DNA from: an uncultured Muribaculaceae bacterium
GTDB taxonomy: Bacteria; Bacteroidota; Bacteroidia; Bacteroidales; Muribaculaceae
NCBI GenBank assembly: GCA_910576775.1
Contig: CAJTJV010000013.1
Coordinates: 1-64,000, forward strand
Length of the DNA: 64,000 nucleotides
Direction: 5' to 3'
Position numbers and translations under genes: made by a program. This document shows, piece after piece, positions 16,819 through 25,291 of this stretch. The first letter of the stretch is position 1; every line of letters begins with the position of its first letter. The notes below the pieces were generated by a model. The model did no database searches. It worked only from the letters and a program-made list of their open reading frames with translations, and was not told the origin of the DNA.

Positions 16819-18812
16819 CGGATGCGCGCAAGTATAAGCGCCGAGGTAGGAGCGACAACCGTCGAACCGCCTTTGATTGTGCCCATGCCGTCGGCGTCAA
16901 TCTTGCCGTCGCGCGCAATCACAGTCCACTCGCCCTTGGGAATCCGCGCCACAAAAGGTGATTCGGAGCCATTGAATACCAGCTTTATCTCTTTCCATTC
17001 ATCGCCGTTGGCATTGTTGCGGATGGAATAGGATATGACATTGGGCGACGTAATCTTGTCGAAAACTATATTGCGTGCTATCTCGTCGGCTGTCGTCATT
17101 CTGAATGCAGGGTGGTTGCGGCGCAACCGTATAAGTTCACGGTAGTAATCGAACTGTTCGCCATTTTTTGTCTTCAGCGTCCAGTCGATGGCATTTATAC
17201 TATCGGGCGACTTATAGGAGTTGTGCACACCCTTCTTGTTGCGGAACATTTCCTCGCCGGCAAACAGGAACGGCGTCCCCTGCGAGGTGAAAACAATCGT
17301 CTGTGCCAGACGCGCGGCACGTTGGCGCTGTGCCTCAGTGCTTCCCGGCATCGACTTGGCGAGCTTATCTGTGAGTGTAAGGTCGTCGTGGCAAGACACA
17401 TAGTTGATAATCTCTGTCGGCGCGCCCGCATACGGGAATTTCGAGTTATTGCCCTTGGAATAGTCCACCTGCGGATGCGCCGTAGCAGCGACGATACCGA
17501 TTTTCACAGTTTCCTCATTGCCGGGTTTGCCTGTTGCGAAACCCCGGTCGGCGGCATTGGAATAATGTCCCTTTACAGCATCGCGGAGGTCGTCGGAAAA
17601 CACAGCTACACCTCGCATCTTGTCTACATTCTCTTTCAGGGCGCGGCGTTCGACCGGCAGCGGCGAATCACCGGCGGTCCAGCCCTCGCCATATATGATT
17701 ATGTCGGGATTGATTTTCTTGAGTTCCTCGGCGACACGGTTCATAGTCTCTATATCGTGTATCGCCATAAGATCGAAGCGGAAGCCATCGATATGGTATT
17801 CCTTAGCCCAGTATTTCACTGAGTTGACAATAAAATCGCTCATCATCTTGCGGTCGGAAGCCGTCTCGTTGCCGCAACCTGACGCGTCGCTGTAGCTACC
17901 GTCGGCACGATAGCGATAGAAATATCCCGGAGCTGTAAGAGAAAAATTGCTGCCGTCATTCTCCGCTGTGTGGTTATATACAACATCCATCACTACGCCT
18001 ATACCCGCATCATGCAGTGCCTTTACCATCTCCTTCATCTCGCGGACTCGAGCCAAGGGGTTCGCAGGATCGGTGGAATAGGAGCCTTCGGGAGTATTGT
18101 AGTTCTGGGGGTCGTAGCCCCAGTTGTACTGATTGGACTGCAACTGCGACTCGTCGACGGAATTATAATCGTACGACGGAAGGATATGCACATGGGTGAC
18201 ACCCAGCTCCTTCAGATGCTCTATGCCGGTGGCTGCACCCTGCGGAGTTTTTGTTGCAGGTTCGGTGAGAGCAAGGAATTTGCCCTTGTGCACGATACCC
18301 GATGACGGATGCGCACTGAAATCACGATGATGCATCTCGTAGATTACCGCATCGGTGATATTAGGTGTACTCGGGCCTTTATCGGTATCCCATCCTTCGG
18401 GATTCGTTGCCGCGAAATCGATTATTGCCGCACGTTCCCCATTGGTACCGGTGGCTTTGGCCCAGATACCGGGCGTCTCGGCAAGACGTTTGCCACCAAC
18501 CGTTACGACGAAAGTGTAAAATTTGCCATATAGCTTATCCGGCACGGAAGCACGCCACACACCGCCATCCGACCGTTTCATCCGCAAGGTATCGGTAGCG
18601 GGAGTGTTCCTGTCAGTATTGTATATCAGAACTTCGGCTGCATCGGCCTTTGGCGACCATAGCGTGAAATGAGTACCGTTATTGTCTACAAGAAGCTCAA
18701 GGTCGTCGCCGCTATAAGTTGGCCAGGCATTGTATTGTTCGTCCATCTGCTGCGCGAAAACTGAACCGGCAAGCATTATGACAGCCGGAGCAAGGAGAGT
18801 TTTAAATTGCAT
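16815..18812 (-). CDS. pulA: Type I pullulanase (GH13_14)
   Basis: 665 aa, signal peptide ending FAQQ. An N-terminal CBM48-like domain (TLWSPKADAAEVLIYN) precedes the GH13 barrel with the type I pullulanase marker YNWGYDP, region I MDVVYNHT, region II GFRFDLMA (Asp347), Glu376 in IIYGEGWTAGD and region IV YVSCHDD. It hydrolyses alpha-1,6 branch points of pullulan and starch and would complement the SusA-like enzyme encoded 6 kb away. The length equals that of Bacteroides periplasmic pullulanases. The C-terminal beta-domain is complete. A small tail-only gene lies upstream on the same strand. Confidence 0.93.
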   Translation of the reverse strand: MQFKTLLAPAVIMLAGSVFAQQMDEQYNAWPTYSGDDLELLVDNNGTHFTLWSPKADAAEVLIYNTDRNTPATDTLRMKRSDGGVWRASVPDKLYGKFYTFVVTVGGKRLAETPGIWAKATGTNGERAAIIDFAATNPEGWDTDKGPSTPNITDAVIYEMHHRDFSAHPSSGIVHKGKFLALTEPATKTPQGAATGIEHLKELGVTHVHILPSYDYNSVDESQLQSNQYNWGYDPQNYNTPEGSYSTDPANPLARVREMKEMVKALHDAGIGVVMDVVYNHTAENDGSNFSLTAPGYFYRYRADGSYSDASGCGNETASDRKMMSDFIVNSVKYWAKEYHIDGFRFDLMAIHDIETMNRVAEELKKINPDIIIYGEGWTAGDSPLPVERRALKENVDKMRGVAVFSDDLRDAVKGHYSNAADRGFATGKPGNEETVKIGIVAATAHPQVDYSKGNNSKFPYAGAPTEIINYVSCHDDLTLTDKLAKSMPGSTEAQRQRAARLAQTIVFTSQGTPFLFAGEEMFRNKKGVHNSYKSPDSINAIDWTLKTKNGEQFDYYRELIRLRRNHPAFRMTTADEIARNIVFDKITSPNVISYSIRNNANGDEWKEIKLVFNGSESPFVARIPKGEWTVIARDGKIDADGMGTIKGGSTVVAPTSALILARIR

Positions 18813-18850
18813 TTACTTGGATTTGGTGTATCAAAATAGGAAAAAGGTGA

Positions 18851-18870
18851 CGCGGCGTTGCCGCGATTTT
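18851..18870. other. Short hairpin between the tail-only gene and pulA
   Basis: The perfect pairing CGCGG with CCGCG around a 5-nt loop lies in the 85-bp gap. On the plus strand it is followed by ATTTT; on the minus strand, the direction of transcription, a T run begins 6 nt later. It may act as a weak attenuator or mRNA-processing hairpin before pulA. Confidence 0.3.
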
Positions 18871-18897
18871 ATTCTGTTGCTGTCGCAGCCCTGCAGA

Positions 18898-19200
18898 TCA
18901 ATGTCTTACAGCAATACGCCTGGTGCTCGTACCGGCTTTTACAATGTAGATGCCGGAAGGCACGTCAATGTAGAGCCTTTCGCCTGCCGGAGCCTTTGTG
19001 TTGCGCACCAGCGAGCCGGTGATGGAGTAGACGAGAACTTCAACGGGCTGCTCAGTCGGATTATCGACAATTATATTGCCGGCGTCGACTTTGACGGTCG
19101 TTTCAACTGCCGTCTCCGCGTCGACGGCGCCGCCATAACTGATGCCGGCGCCTGCTCCGAGGCACAGCAGCAAAACGATGATATATGCGGTGATTGTCTT
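18898..19200 (-). CDS. 100-aa exported protein made of signal peptide plus sorting-type tail
   Basis: Starting at a GTG (19200), the protein has a signal peptide (TITAYIIVLLLCLGAGAG), a 25-residue acidic linker and a domain IIVDNPTEQPVEVLVYSITG ... VPSGIYIVKAGTSTRRIAV. That domain closely resembles the type-A C-terminal sorting domain of type IX secretion cargo. There is no cargo domain. Start choice: a consensus promoter at 19232-19262 places initiation downstream of the longer in-frame ATG. The function is unknown. Possibilities are a remnant, a surface-anchored tail peptide, or a small protein using the fold otherwise. It precedes pulA and may share its transcript. Confidence 0.6.
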   Translation of the reverse strand, partial: KTITAYIIVLLLCLGAGAGISYGGAVDAETAVETTVKVDAGNIIVDNPTEQPVEVLVYSITGSLVRNTKAPAGERLYIDVPSGIYIVKAGTSTRRIAVRH

Positions 19201-19231
19201 CACGGGAATATATAGTTTGTGTTTTATATCA

Positions 19232-19262
19232 CAAAGATACTGTATTTTCCATTTCAAACAAA
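19232..19262 (-). promoter_or_regulatory. Promoter of the tail-only gene
   Basis: On the minus strand: TTTG (19262-19259), a 19-nt spacer and TATCTTTG (19239-19232). Initiation about 7 nt later leaves a short leader before the GTG at 19200. Confidence 0.7.
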
Positions 19263-19291
19263 ATATTTTATGGGACTTTTCGTTCAGATGC

Positions 19292-20239
19292 CTAAAGTTT
19301 TTCATTTTTTAACCACTCGAAGATTGTCTTATAAACAATATCCCTGACGTCCCGACGCGAAAGGACGAGATCGTGGAGACCGCCGGCAATCGTAGCTTCC
19401 GTAACATTTTCTCCCAGACGCCGGCCGGCATCGGAGATAAGACGGACATCCAGAACACCGTCACTGCTTGCATACGCTTTCGGACCGTCGCCATGGTGCG
19501 CGCTCCTGTCGGAATGCATAAGTAGCACAGGGACTTTCACGCCACCCTTACACAAAGCTCTCTGGGCGCTGTCTATGGCATGAATCCATCCGGCGTCTAC
19601 GTCGGGCATTATATCCGGCTTCCACCGGCTGTCAAAATCCCATTCTCCATCCATATTTTTTGACAATGAACGGTGATAATCTATGGTACCACCGCTTTTC
19701 ATCGGTATCCGCGGGAAGAATCTGCCAATGAACGATACTACCGGCACAATGACGCGACGCATTATTGCCGGAAGATTCCACGCAAGAAAAGGGCTGTTGA
19801 GTATCAGTCCTTTTACAGCCGCATCAGGACTTGCCGCCATATACAGCGACGTGCTCAGGCCGCCGGTGGAATGTCCCATAAGTATAATTTCCTTATTTCC
19901 ATCAGCCTTGGCGATATCTATTGCAGCCTGTATGTCGGGAAAATATTCTTTCATGTCGCGAACCTCGAAGCGTCGTTGCCCATCAATCAGCGCACGGCCG
20001 TATTTTCGCAAATCCACTGCATAAAATGAATATCCATGTGCTGCGAATTTCTCTGCCATCTGACGCTGAAAGAAATAATCGCTGAAACCATGAACATACA
20101 CCACCGCCTTATCCACATCATGGGCAAGAAGGCGGATCACGACACATTGCACGCGACCGCTATAGTCACGACCGCCGTCTACGATAATATTCTCGAAAGG
20201 AGAGCCTAAAACATCGGGCTGCCAGTTTCTTTCATTCAT
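19292..20239 (-). CDS. Alpha/beta hydrolase (lysophospholipase/S33 type)
   Basis: 315 aa from the ATG at 20239. Features are the oxyanion strand VVYVHGFSDYF, the nucleophile elbow MGHSTGG with its Ser, a late acid/His pair (VRLISDAGR, GGLHDL) and the cap-like middle part, as in the Hydrolase_4/monoacylglycerol-lipase group. No signal peptide, so cytoplasmic. The substrate cannot be told from sequence; a lipid ester is most likely by family. A TTG 48 nt upstream is in frame, but a -7 box overlaps it, so the internal ATG was chosen. Confidence 0.8.
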   Translation of the reverse strand: MNERNWQPDVLGSPFENIIVDGGRDYSGRVQCVVIRLLAHDVDKAVVYVHGFSDYFFQRQMAEKFAAHGYSFYAVDLRKYGRALIDGQRRFEVRDMKEYFPDIQAAIDIAKADGNKEIILMGHSTGGLSTSLYMAASPDAAVKGLILNSPFLAWNLPAIMRRVIVPVVSFIGRFFPRIPMKSGGTIDYHRSLSKNMDGEWDFDSRWKPDIMPDVDAGWIHAIDSAQRALCKGGVKVPVLLMHSDRSAHHGDGPKAYASSDGVLDVRLISDAGRRLGENVTEATIAGGLHDLVLSRRDVRDIVYKTIFEWLKNEKL

Positions 20240-20284
20240 ATATTCATCATGTAATGTTCTATATCTGTCAGGACTTATTCGTCC

Positions 20285-20292
20285 CAAAGTTA
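20285..20292 (-). promoter_or_regulatory. -7 box of the alpha/beta hydrolase gene
   Basis: TAACTTTG on the minus strand, a full match to TAnnTTTG. No clear -33 partner. It lies about 45 nt before the chosen ATG. Confidence 0.5.
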
Positions 20293-20407
20293 AACAATAT
20301 CTCCTATATCTTCGTTCTGTACAGCACGAATTTGAATGTCCGGCTGCACCCGCCTGCTTTGTTCGCCAACATCACAGATAAAAACTTCAATCATTTCCCA
20401 TTGTCGA

Positions 20408-20439
20408 GTTGCAGAAATTAAGTCTTATTCATATTTTTG
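20408..20439 (+). promoter_or_regulatory. Promoter of the NSS symporter gene
   Basis: GTTG at 20408-20411, a 20-nt spacer and TATTTTTG at 20432-20439. Initiation near 20446 supports the ATG at 20467 rather than an upstream TTG. Confidence 0.7.
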
Positions 20440-20466
20440 CAGATATTTCCCAAGACAAGCACAAAA

Positions 20467-21834
20467 ATGAGCACAAAAACTGAATTTGCATCCAAAATAG
20501 GCCTTATTGCCGCTACTGTAGGGTCGGCGGTAGGCCTCGGCAATGTATGGCGTTTCCCGGCCGAGGCACAGGCCAACGGCGGGTCAGCATTTCTCTTACT
20601 GTATATTCTCTGCGTTCTTATTCTTGGAGTTCCTGTAATGCTCGCTGAATTCTCTCTCGGAAGAAGCACCCGCAGCGATTCTATCGGAGCTTTCCGTAAA
20701 CTCACCCCCGACAAGCCATGGTGGATTGTCGGCGCCACAGCCGTAGTGGCGTCGTACCTGATTCTATGCTTCTATATGGTTGTGGCCGGATGGACTCTTG
20801 AATACCTCTGGGGAAGCATATCCGGCGAACTGTATGCCGGAATAGAAAATCTCGGTGAATCAGAAATGCGCGGATTCTTCAACGGCAAGATGGAATATTA
20901 TGTGCAGTCGGAATACCGTCCCGTCATGTTCCTCTCCATCGCGATAGCTATCAATATCGGCATACTTCTCGGAGGCGTCCAAAAAGGCATTGAAAGGCTC
21001 TCGAATATCCTTATGCCTGTGCTCTTCGTCATTCTCGCCGTTATGGTAGTGGTGAGCCTGGCACTTCCGGGTGCAGGTGCCGGTGTGACATATTTTTTAA
21101 AACCTGATTTTACAAAGATTACGCCGATATCGGTTGTCAATGCCCTTGGCCAGGCCTTTTTCAGTCTAAGCCTCGGTATGGGCATTCTCATAACCTATTC
21201 CTCCTATTATCCGAAGAACACAAACCTTATGAAAACGTCCATTATCGTGTCGCTGCTAAGTCTTCTGGTGGCGGTGATGATGGGACTTGTCATATTTCCC
21301 GCCTTCAAGAGCTTCGGCCTCGACAGCGAGCCTATGCAAGGGGCGACTCTCGTATTCGTTACCCTTCCAGAGATTTTTGCTCGTCTGCCCTTGCCGCAAC
21401 TATGGTCCACTCTGTTCTTTCTCCTGCTTGCCGTGGCCGCCATCACATCCACCATCTCTATCGCAGAGGTTTCCATCGCGACCCTTCAAGATCGTCTGCA
21501 CATAGGCCGTAAAAAAGCCGTGCTTACAATCCTGCTACCGCTGGCAGTCCTGAGCGCTCTGCCGTCGCTGTCGTTTTCAAGCCTTAGTGACATAAAGATT
21601 TTCGGTCTAACCATCTTCGATTTTCTCGATAGTTTCAGCACCAACATTCTCCTGCCTCTGGTATCGCTCGGCGTGTGCGTATACATCGGATGGATATTGC
21701 CCGGAAAATTCCTGCGCGACGAACTTACGAACCACGGGCATCTTCACGCATGGCCCAATACAATAGCCCAACAGATTATACGCTATGTGGCTCCGCTGCT
21801 GATTATACTTGTATTCATATACAACCTGTTGTAA
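20467..21834 (+). CDS. Sodium-dependent neurotransmitter-type (NSS/SNF) symporter
   Basis: 455 aa with about 11-12 hydrophobic segments. The N-terminal signature KIGLIAATVGSAVGLGNVWRFP includes the conserved Na+/substrate site of the LeuT fold (unwound TM1), and GQAFFSLSLGMGILITYSSY matches TM6. Bacterial members take up amino acids such as leucine, tyrosine or tryptophan with sodium. The exact substrate is not readable. Its stop (TAA) shares a base with the ATG of the next small gene, suggesting coupling. Confidence 0.93.
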   Translation: MSTKTEFASKIGLIAATVGSAVGLGNVWRFPAEAQANGGSAFLLLYILCVLILGVPVMLAEFSLGRSTRSDSIGAFRKLTPDKPWWIVGATAVVASYLILCFYMVVAGWTLEYLWGSISGELYAGIENLGESEMRGFFNGKMEYYVQSEYRPVMFLSIAIAINIGILLGGVQKGIERLSNILMPVLFVILAVMVVVSLALPGAGAGVTYFLKPDFTKITPISVVNALGQAFFSLSLGMGILITYSSYYPKNTNLMKTSIIVSLLSLLVAVMMGLVIFPAFKSFGLDSEPMQGATLVFVTLPEIFARLPLPQLWSTLFFLLLAVAAITSTISIAEVSIATLQDRLHIGRKKAVLTILLPLAVLSALPSLSFSSLSDIKIFGLTIFDFLDSFSTNILLPLVSLGVCVYIGWILPGKFLRDELTNHGHLHAWPNTIAQQIIRYVAPLLIILVFIYNLL

Positions 21835-22112
21835 TGAAAATCGACCGCAGACGCCTCGCCCGTGCAATCGCCGTGGCTGTTATAGGTATATTTCTGACCG
21901 TAGGCATAATCTATGTAGGCCGCGATGTGACAGTCAGACCGCCGGTCGAAACAGCATTGCAGGAACCTGCGCCGGCCGATACGGCAGCACCTCGCACACA
22001 TGCCGCCAAACTTCATTCCGAAAAGAAGAAAAAAGAAAAGAACGAAAAAGACAAAAAACATACCCGTCGCCCCGTCCGGCGCGATTTCCTCAACGAACCT
22101 GTAAACCGTTAG
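21834..22112 (+). CDS. Small membrane-anchored Lys-rich protein, unknown
   Basis: 92 aa. One N-terminal transmembrane helix (AIAVAVIGIFLTVGIIYVG) behind a basic start gives an N-in orientation. A Pro/Ala segment follows, then a strongly basic stretch (KLHSEKKKKEKNEKDKKH) and a tail RRDFLNEPVNR. I know no named family. Its one-base overlap with the symporter stop is strong evidence that it is translated. It might be an accessory peptide of the symporter, but that is speculation. Confidence 0.6.
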   Translation: MKIDRRRLARAIAVAVIGIFLTVGIIYVGRDVTVRPPVETALQEPAPADTAAPRTHAAKLHSEKKKKEKNEKDKKHTRRPVRRDFLNEPVNR

Positions 22113-22115
22113 GGG

Positions 22116-22600
22116 CTATCTCAGCAATTTCCGCCCATCGGTATCGCCGTCCTCCAGCACACTCATCTGATGGATGGCGAATTGTTGCTCATCAGCTTTA
22201 AGTCTCTGAAATTCCTTAACTATATAAATCTTGAACTCAGGACTTATCCACATGGCAAACTCAAAAGCGATATCTTTATGAGCGTATGTGCCGCCACATC
22301 GCCCGGCCTTAGCCTGAATGCTCATCGCATTTGTTCTTGCGACAAATTCCTTTACACTAATTTTAAAGCTGTTAAGACCCGATTGATTTCTAATTGTGGC
22401 GAATTCGCCACAATTAAAATTTGGATTATAGACTTTTCCCCAAATCCCTATATACTCAAGCGTGTTACGATTTCTAAGCCAATCTGTAATAAAGAAATCC
22501 CCATATCTTTGGCTCGTAGCATATCTGTCAGGCAAATATAATCCTCGCCATTTACTTTTAGAACGTTGATTTCAGTATTCTGTACGGTAATCCTTGTCAT
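22116..22600 (-). pseudogene. Frameshifted and truncated KilA-N domain protein
   Basis: The ATG at 22600 opens MTRITVQNTEINVLKVNGED and YICLTDMLRAKDMG, the standard start of Bacteroidetes KilA-N proteins. The frame then breaks at a run of four G (minus strand; 22499-22502) and continues in another frame as GDFFITDWLRNRNTLEYIGIW, GGTYAHKDIAFEFAMWISPE and KEFQRLK. Restoring a fifth G joins the two parts seamlessly. The C-terminal region normally present after KEFQRLK (proteins about 270 aa, from memory) is also missing. KilA-N is a DNA-binding domain of phage and mobile-element origin. It sits 7 nt behind DUF3109 and 3 nt from the convergent Lys-rich gene, as if a mobile remnant has eroded. Confidence 0.8.
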
Positions 22601-22607
22601 ATCTTTA

Positions 22608-23192
22608 TTATTTCCCGGGATTCTGGCGCAGATACTCGCGGCATGTCAGCGCCAGCTCTTCGTACCATTCATCGCCGAAGCGACGGCGTAGCGGGCCTTC
22701 GAGAAATTCATAAACCCTAACTCCTTTAGCCCGGCCAAGCACCTCCGCAGCCTTGCATATCCGCCAGCGGTGATAGTTGAGTGCGGTAAATGTATCATAT
22801 TTTTTCACCCGAATGGGATAGAGATGGCACGACACCGGCTTCATGAACGAACAGCGGCCTTCGCGACAGGCAGCCTCAATCGCACAGCGCCACGAGCCGT
22901 CGGGCGCCACTGTTGCAAAAGCACACAGTCCTCCGTTGACGAGCGCCGTAACTTCGTCGCCCTCGCAGTCGATATAGCTTACGCCATTGCGTTCTATTTC
23001 CTCCCGGGCCGCGGGCAGAAGGTCGTCGATGATAATCGGCAGCACCTTACGTATTTCATCGGCCTCTCCCGGAGCGAGCGGCGCCCCGGCGTCGCCGTCG
23101 AGGCAACATTGTCCGCGGCAGGCGTCAAGGTCGCATATAAAAAAGCGCTCCACAATGTCGAGGCTCACTAATGTATCCTGAATCTGAATCAT
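22608..23192 (-). CDS. DUF3109 family cysteine-rich protein
   Basis: 194 aa with nine or more Cys in the pattern CDLDACRGQCC ... CEGDE ... GGLCAF ... CAIEAACREGRCSFMKPVSCHLYPIR ... YHRWRIC. This is the DUF3109/YkgJ-like cluster thought to bind zinc or an iron-sulfur cluster. Function unknown. It starts 4 nt after the DUF5103 stop and belongs to the ung operon. Confidence 0.85.
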   Translation of the reverse strand: MIQIQDTLVSLDIVERFFICDLDACRGQCCLDGDAGAPLAPGEADEIRKVLPIIIDDLLPAAREEIERNGVSYIDCEGDEVTALVNGGLCAFATVAPDGSWRCAIEAACREGRCSFMKPVSCHLYPIRVKKYDTFTALNYHRWRICKAAEVLGRAKGVRVYEFLEGPLRRRFGDEWYEELALTCREYLRQNPGK

Positions 23193-23196
23193 TGCG

Positions 23197-24456
23197 TCAA
23201 ATCGATGTGCGGCATGTCGCCGACCCTATCAGTCGGTCGTAGCGCTCGCCTCGGCGGCGATGGTACACCCGCACATTATATTCGTTTATAGTCTGGTATT
23301 TGTCACCCTCGATGGCGTTGGTATAACCGCGTTTCGCTCCCGGAGGCACTATCAGATATTGATAATTGTATGCCCCCTGCTTGAGAAGCATAGCGCGTTC
23401 GTAGCGCCCGGTGGCATAGTTGTAAAACATGCGGGCGTTGTCGTCGAAACGTCGCTGTGTGAAATCTCCGTCGAGAAAAATCATCGCTCCCGTTTCATTG
23501 GGATAGTCGAGAGAGAAATGCACCACCACATAGTCGGCCTCCGTGTCACTGTTGTCCGAATTATACTCACGGACGAAATAGCGGCCGTTCTGAGTCTGAT
23601 CGTAGACATACGGTTCGTCGTCGCGCCGCTCGTCGCCGTAAAGGGTAAAATTGTAGTATGGGTCGAAGAAATCTATGCTCTCCACACCCATGCCGGGATA
23701 GTTTGTGCTTACCGTCTCGAAGCGCCGGTATTCGTTGCCGGCCTCGAAAATCAGCGGTGTGCTGTGCTCGTAGATAGCTTTACGCCCCTGCACACGCAAC
23801 GGATGCCGCAGCATGCGTTCGTTGTCGAGGCGCCCGTTCTGGCCGGCGACAACAATAAGATCGTTGAACGGGTCGTCGACCTGCGCACCGTCGGTATCTA
23901 CTGTTATCGACAGCTGCTGGTGTGCCTTGTTGTAATCTATGTCGGTCTGCGCGGCAGCCTCGACCGTCGTATGCGCCGTCGCCTCCGACAACATGAACCG
24001 TACCTGAATGAGTGTCTTGTCGGGGTCGTCTTCCGGATATATCTTCAGCAGATAGTTGCCCGAAATTCTGGGCGACACCTGTTCATTGGGAATTGTAAAA
24101 CTATAATGCACATAATGCGCCGTTGTGGCCTGCGAGAACTCGTAATTATCGATTGTACCCTCGTTGAATCCGTCGAGAAACTCACTGTCGAGAAGCCCCG
24201 ACGGCTGCCAGTTGGCATTGCAGTGCACAAGACTGTAACGGAAAAACTCGCGATCGTCCGAAAGTTCGTCGAAGGAAACAACGATGCGGTCGTCGGTCCC
24301 GAGAACGGCAATAGCCGGGGCGAAATCATCGCCGGACAATCTCACCTGAAGCGACTTTATATTCTCGTCGAATACACCCGTCATGGTGTCGGCGGCAAGT
24401 ACCGGCAACAAGGCACACAGAAGCGTCAGAGCTACGGATATACGTCTCAGAGCCAT
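23197..24456 (-). CDS. DUF5103 protein, type IX secretion plug
   Basis: 419 aa with signal peptide (ISVALTLLCALLPVLA). Beta-rich, with family motifs VSFDELSDDREFFRYSLVHC, WQPSGLLDSEFLDGFNE and NYLLKIYPE, and C-terminal VVHFSLDYPNETGAMIFLDGD. The family was identified as the Plug protein that occludes the SprA translocon pore in the type IX secretion system. Its presence implies that this strain exports cargo with C-terminal sorting tails, and several candidates are in this window. Its start overlaps the end of ung by 10 nt. Confidence 0.87.
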   Translation of the reverse strand: MALRRISVALTLLCALLPVLAADTMTGVFDENIKSLQVRLSGDDFAPAIAVLGTDDRIVVSFDELSDDREFFRYSLVHCNANWQPSGLLDSEFLDGFNEGTIDNYEFSQATTAHYVHYSFTIPNEQVSPRISGNYLLKIYPEDDPDKTLIQVRFMLSEATAHTTVEAAAQTDIDYNKAHQQLSITVDTDGAQVDDPFNDLIVVAGQNGRLDNERMLRHPLRVQGRKAIYEHSTPLIFEAGNEYRRFETVSTNYPGMGVESIDFFDPYYNFTLYGDERRDDEPYVYDQTQNGRYFVREYNSDNSDTEADYVVVHFSLDYPNETGAMIFLDGDFTQRRFDDNARMFYNYATGRYERAMLLKQGAYNYQYLIVPPGAKRGYTNAIEGDKYQTINEYNVRVYHRRRGERYDRLIGSATCRTSI

Positions 24457-25118
24457 TCTATCGGCGTTTTACCTTTTGAGACAAGATAATCGTTGGCAAG
24501 ACTGAAATGATGGCATCCGAAAAATCCGCGATATGCCGACAGCGGCGACGGGTGCGGACCCGACAGCACAAGGTGCCTGTTGCGGTCGACGAGCGCCCCT
24601 TTACGGATGGCATACGAGCCCCATAGCATAAACACAAGATTCTCGCGCTGCTCATTCAGAGCGGCGATAGCGGCGTCGGTAAATGTCTCCCACCCTTTAC
24701 CCTGATGCGAGCCGGCTCTATGCGCCTCTACGGTAAGAGTGGAGTTCAACAGCAGGACGCCCTGAGAGGCCAGATAACCCAAATCGCCCGAAGGATGCTC
24801 CGGCAGTGCTTTCCCGAGGTCGGCCGACATCTCTTTGAAAATATTGACAAGCGACGGCGGCGGCTCCACGCCCTCCGGAACGGAGAAACACAGCCCGTGC
24901 GCCTGTCCGGGTCCGTGGTAGGGATCCTGACCGAGAATAACCACTTTCACCTTGTCGAACGGACAGGCGTCAAAAGCCGCGAAGATGCGGCTCGGCGGCG
25001 GATATACCGCCCCTCGACGGTAGCTTTCCTTGACAAAGGACGTAAGATTTTGAAAATACGGCTTTTCCCATTCAAGAGCAAGAGCCTGACGCCAGCCGGC
25101 CTCTATTTTGACTTCCAT
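24447..25118 (-). CDS. ung: Uracil-DNA glycosylase
   Basis: 223 aa from the ATG at 25118. Family 1 motifs are complete: the water-activating loop VVILGQDPYHGPGQAHGLCFSV, LLLNSTLTV and the leucine-loop GPHPSPLSAYRGFFGCHHFS. It removes uracil from DNA in base-excision repair. An in-frame ATG at 25136 lies at the presumed transcription start, so the second ATG is preferred. First gene of the minus-strand group ung, DUF5103, DUF3109. Confidence 0.95.
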   Translation of the reverse strand: MEVKIEAGWRQALALEWEKPYFQNLTSFVKESYRRGAVYPPPSRIFAAFDACPFDKVKVVILGQDPYHGPGQAHGLCFSVPEGVEPPPSLVNIFKEMSADLGKALPEHPSGDLGYLASQGVLLLNSTLTVEAHRAGSHQGKGWETFTDAAIAALNEQRENLVFMLWGSYAIRKGALVDRNRHLVLSGPHPSPLSAYRGFFGCHHFSLANDYLVSKGKTPIEWL

Positions 25119-25135
25119 AATGCTGCTTATATTCA

Positions 25136-25167
25136 TTTGCAAAGCTACGAAAAAAATATTACTTTTG
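25136..25167 (+). promoter_or_regulatory. Promoter of tRNA-Arg
   Basis: TTTG at 25136-25139, a 20-nt spacer and TACTTTTG at 25160-25167, a perfect Bacteroidetes promoter ending 16 nt before the tRNA. It overlaps the divergent ung promoter. Confidence 0.82.
25140..25147 (-). promoter_or_regulatory. -7 box of ung
   Basis: TAGCTTTG on the minus strand fits TAnnTTTG, 21 nt before the ung ATG. It is interleaved with the tRNA-Arg promoter on the other strand, so the two units may compete for polymerase. Confidence 0.55.
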
Positions 25168-25183
25168 CGTCGATAATCGACAT

Positions 25184-25258
25184 GCACCTGTAGTTCAATG
25201 GATAGAATGGAGGATTCCGGTTCCTCAGATTAGGGTTCGATTCCCTACAGGTGTACCA
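25184..25258 (+). tRNA. tRNA-Arg (anticodon CCG)
   Basis: Acceptor GCACCTG pairs with CAGGTGT, the anticodon arm is GAGGA-TTCCGGT-TCCTC, the T arm has GGGTTCGATTCCC, the discriminator is A, and CCA is encoded at 25256-25258. The anticodon CCG decodes CGG. A consensus promoter precedes it and a strong terminator follows. The AT-rich protease island begins just downstream; tRNA 3' ends are frequent integration sites, but I saw no second copy of the tRNA end in the next 3 kb. Confidence 0.96.
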
Positions 25259-25263
25259 CACTT

Positions 25264-25291
25264 GCCCGCCCCGGCTCCGGGGCGGGTTTTT
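25264..25291 (+). terminator. Terminator after tRNA-Arg
   Basis: A 10-bp perfect GC stem (25265-25274 with 25277-25286) is followed by TTTTT. Classic intrinsic terminator. Confidence 0.88.

Noticed and set aside
23260..24489. A 409-codon open frame antisense to the DUF5103 gene
   Set aside because: The DUF5103 reading has a signal peptide and clear motifs, while the antisense product looks like low-information sequence.
25184..25258. tRNA-Arg as attachment site of an integrative element
   Set aside because: No second copy of the tRNA 3' end, integrase or mobilisation gene was found in the following 3 kb.
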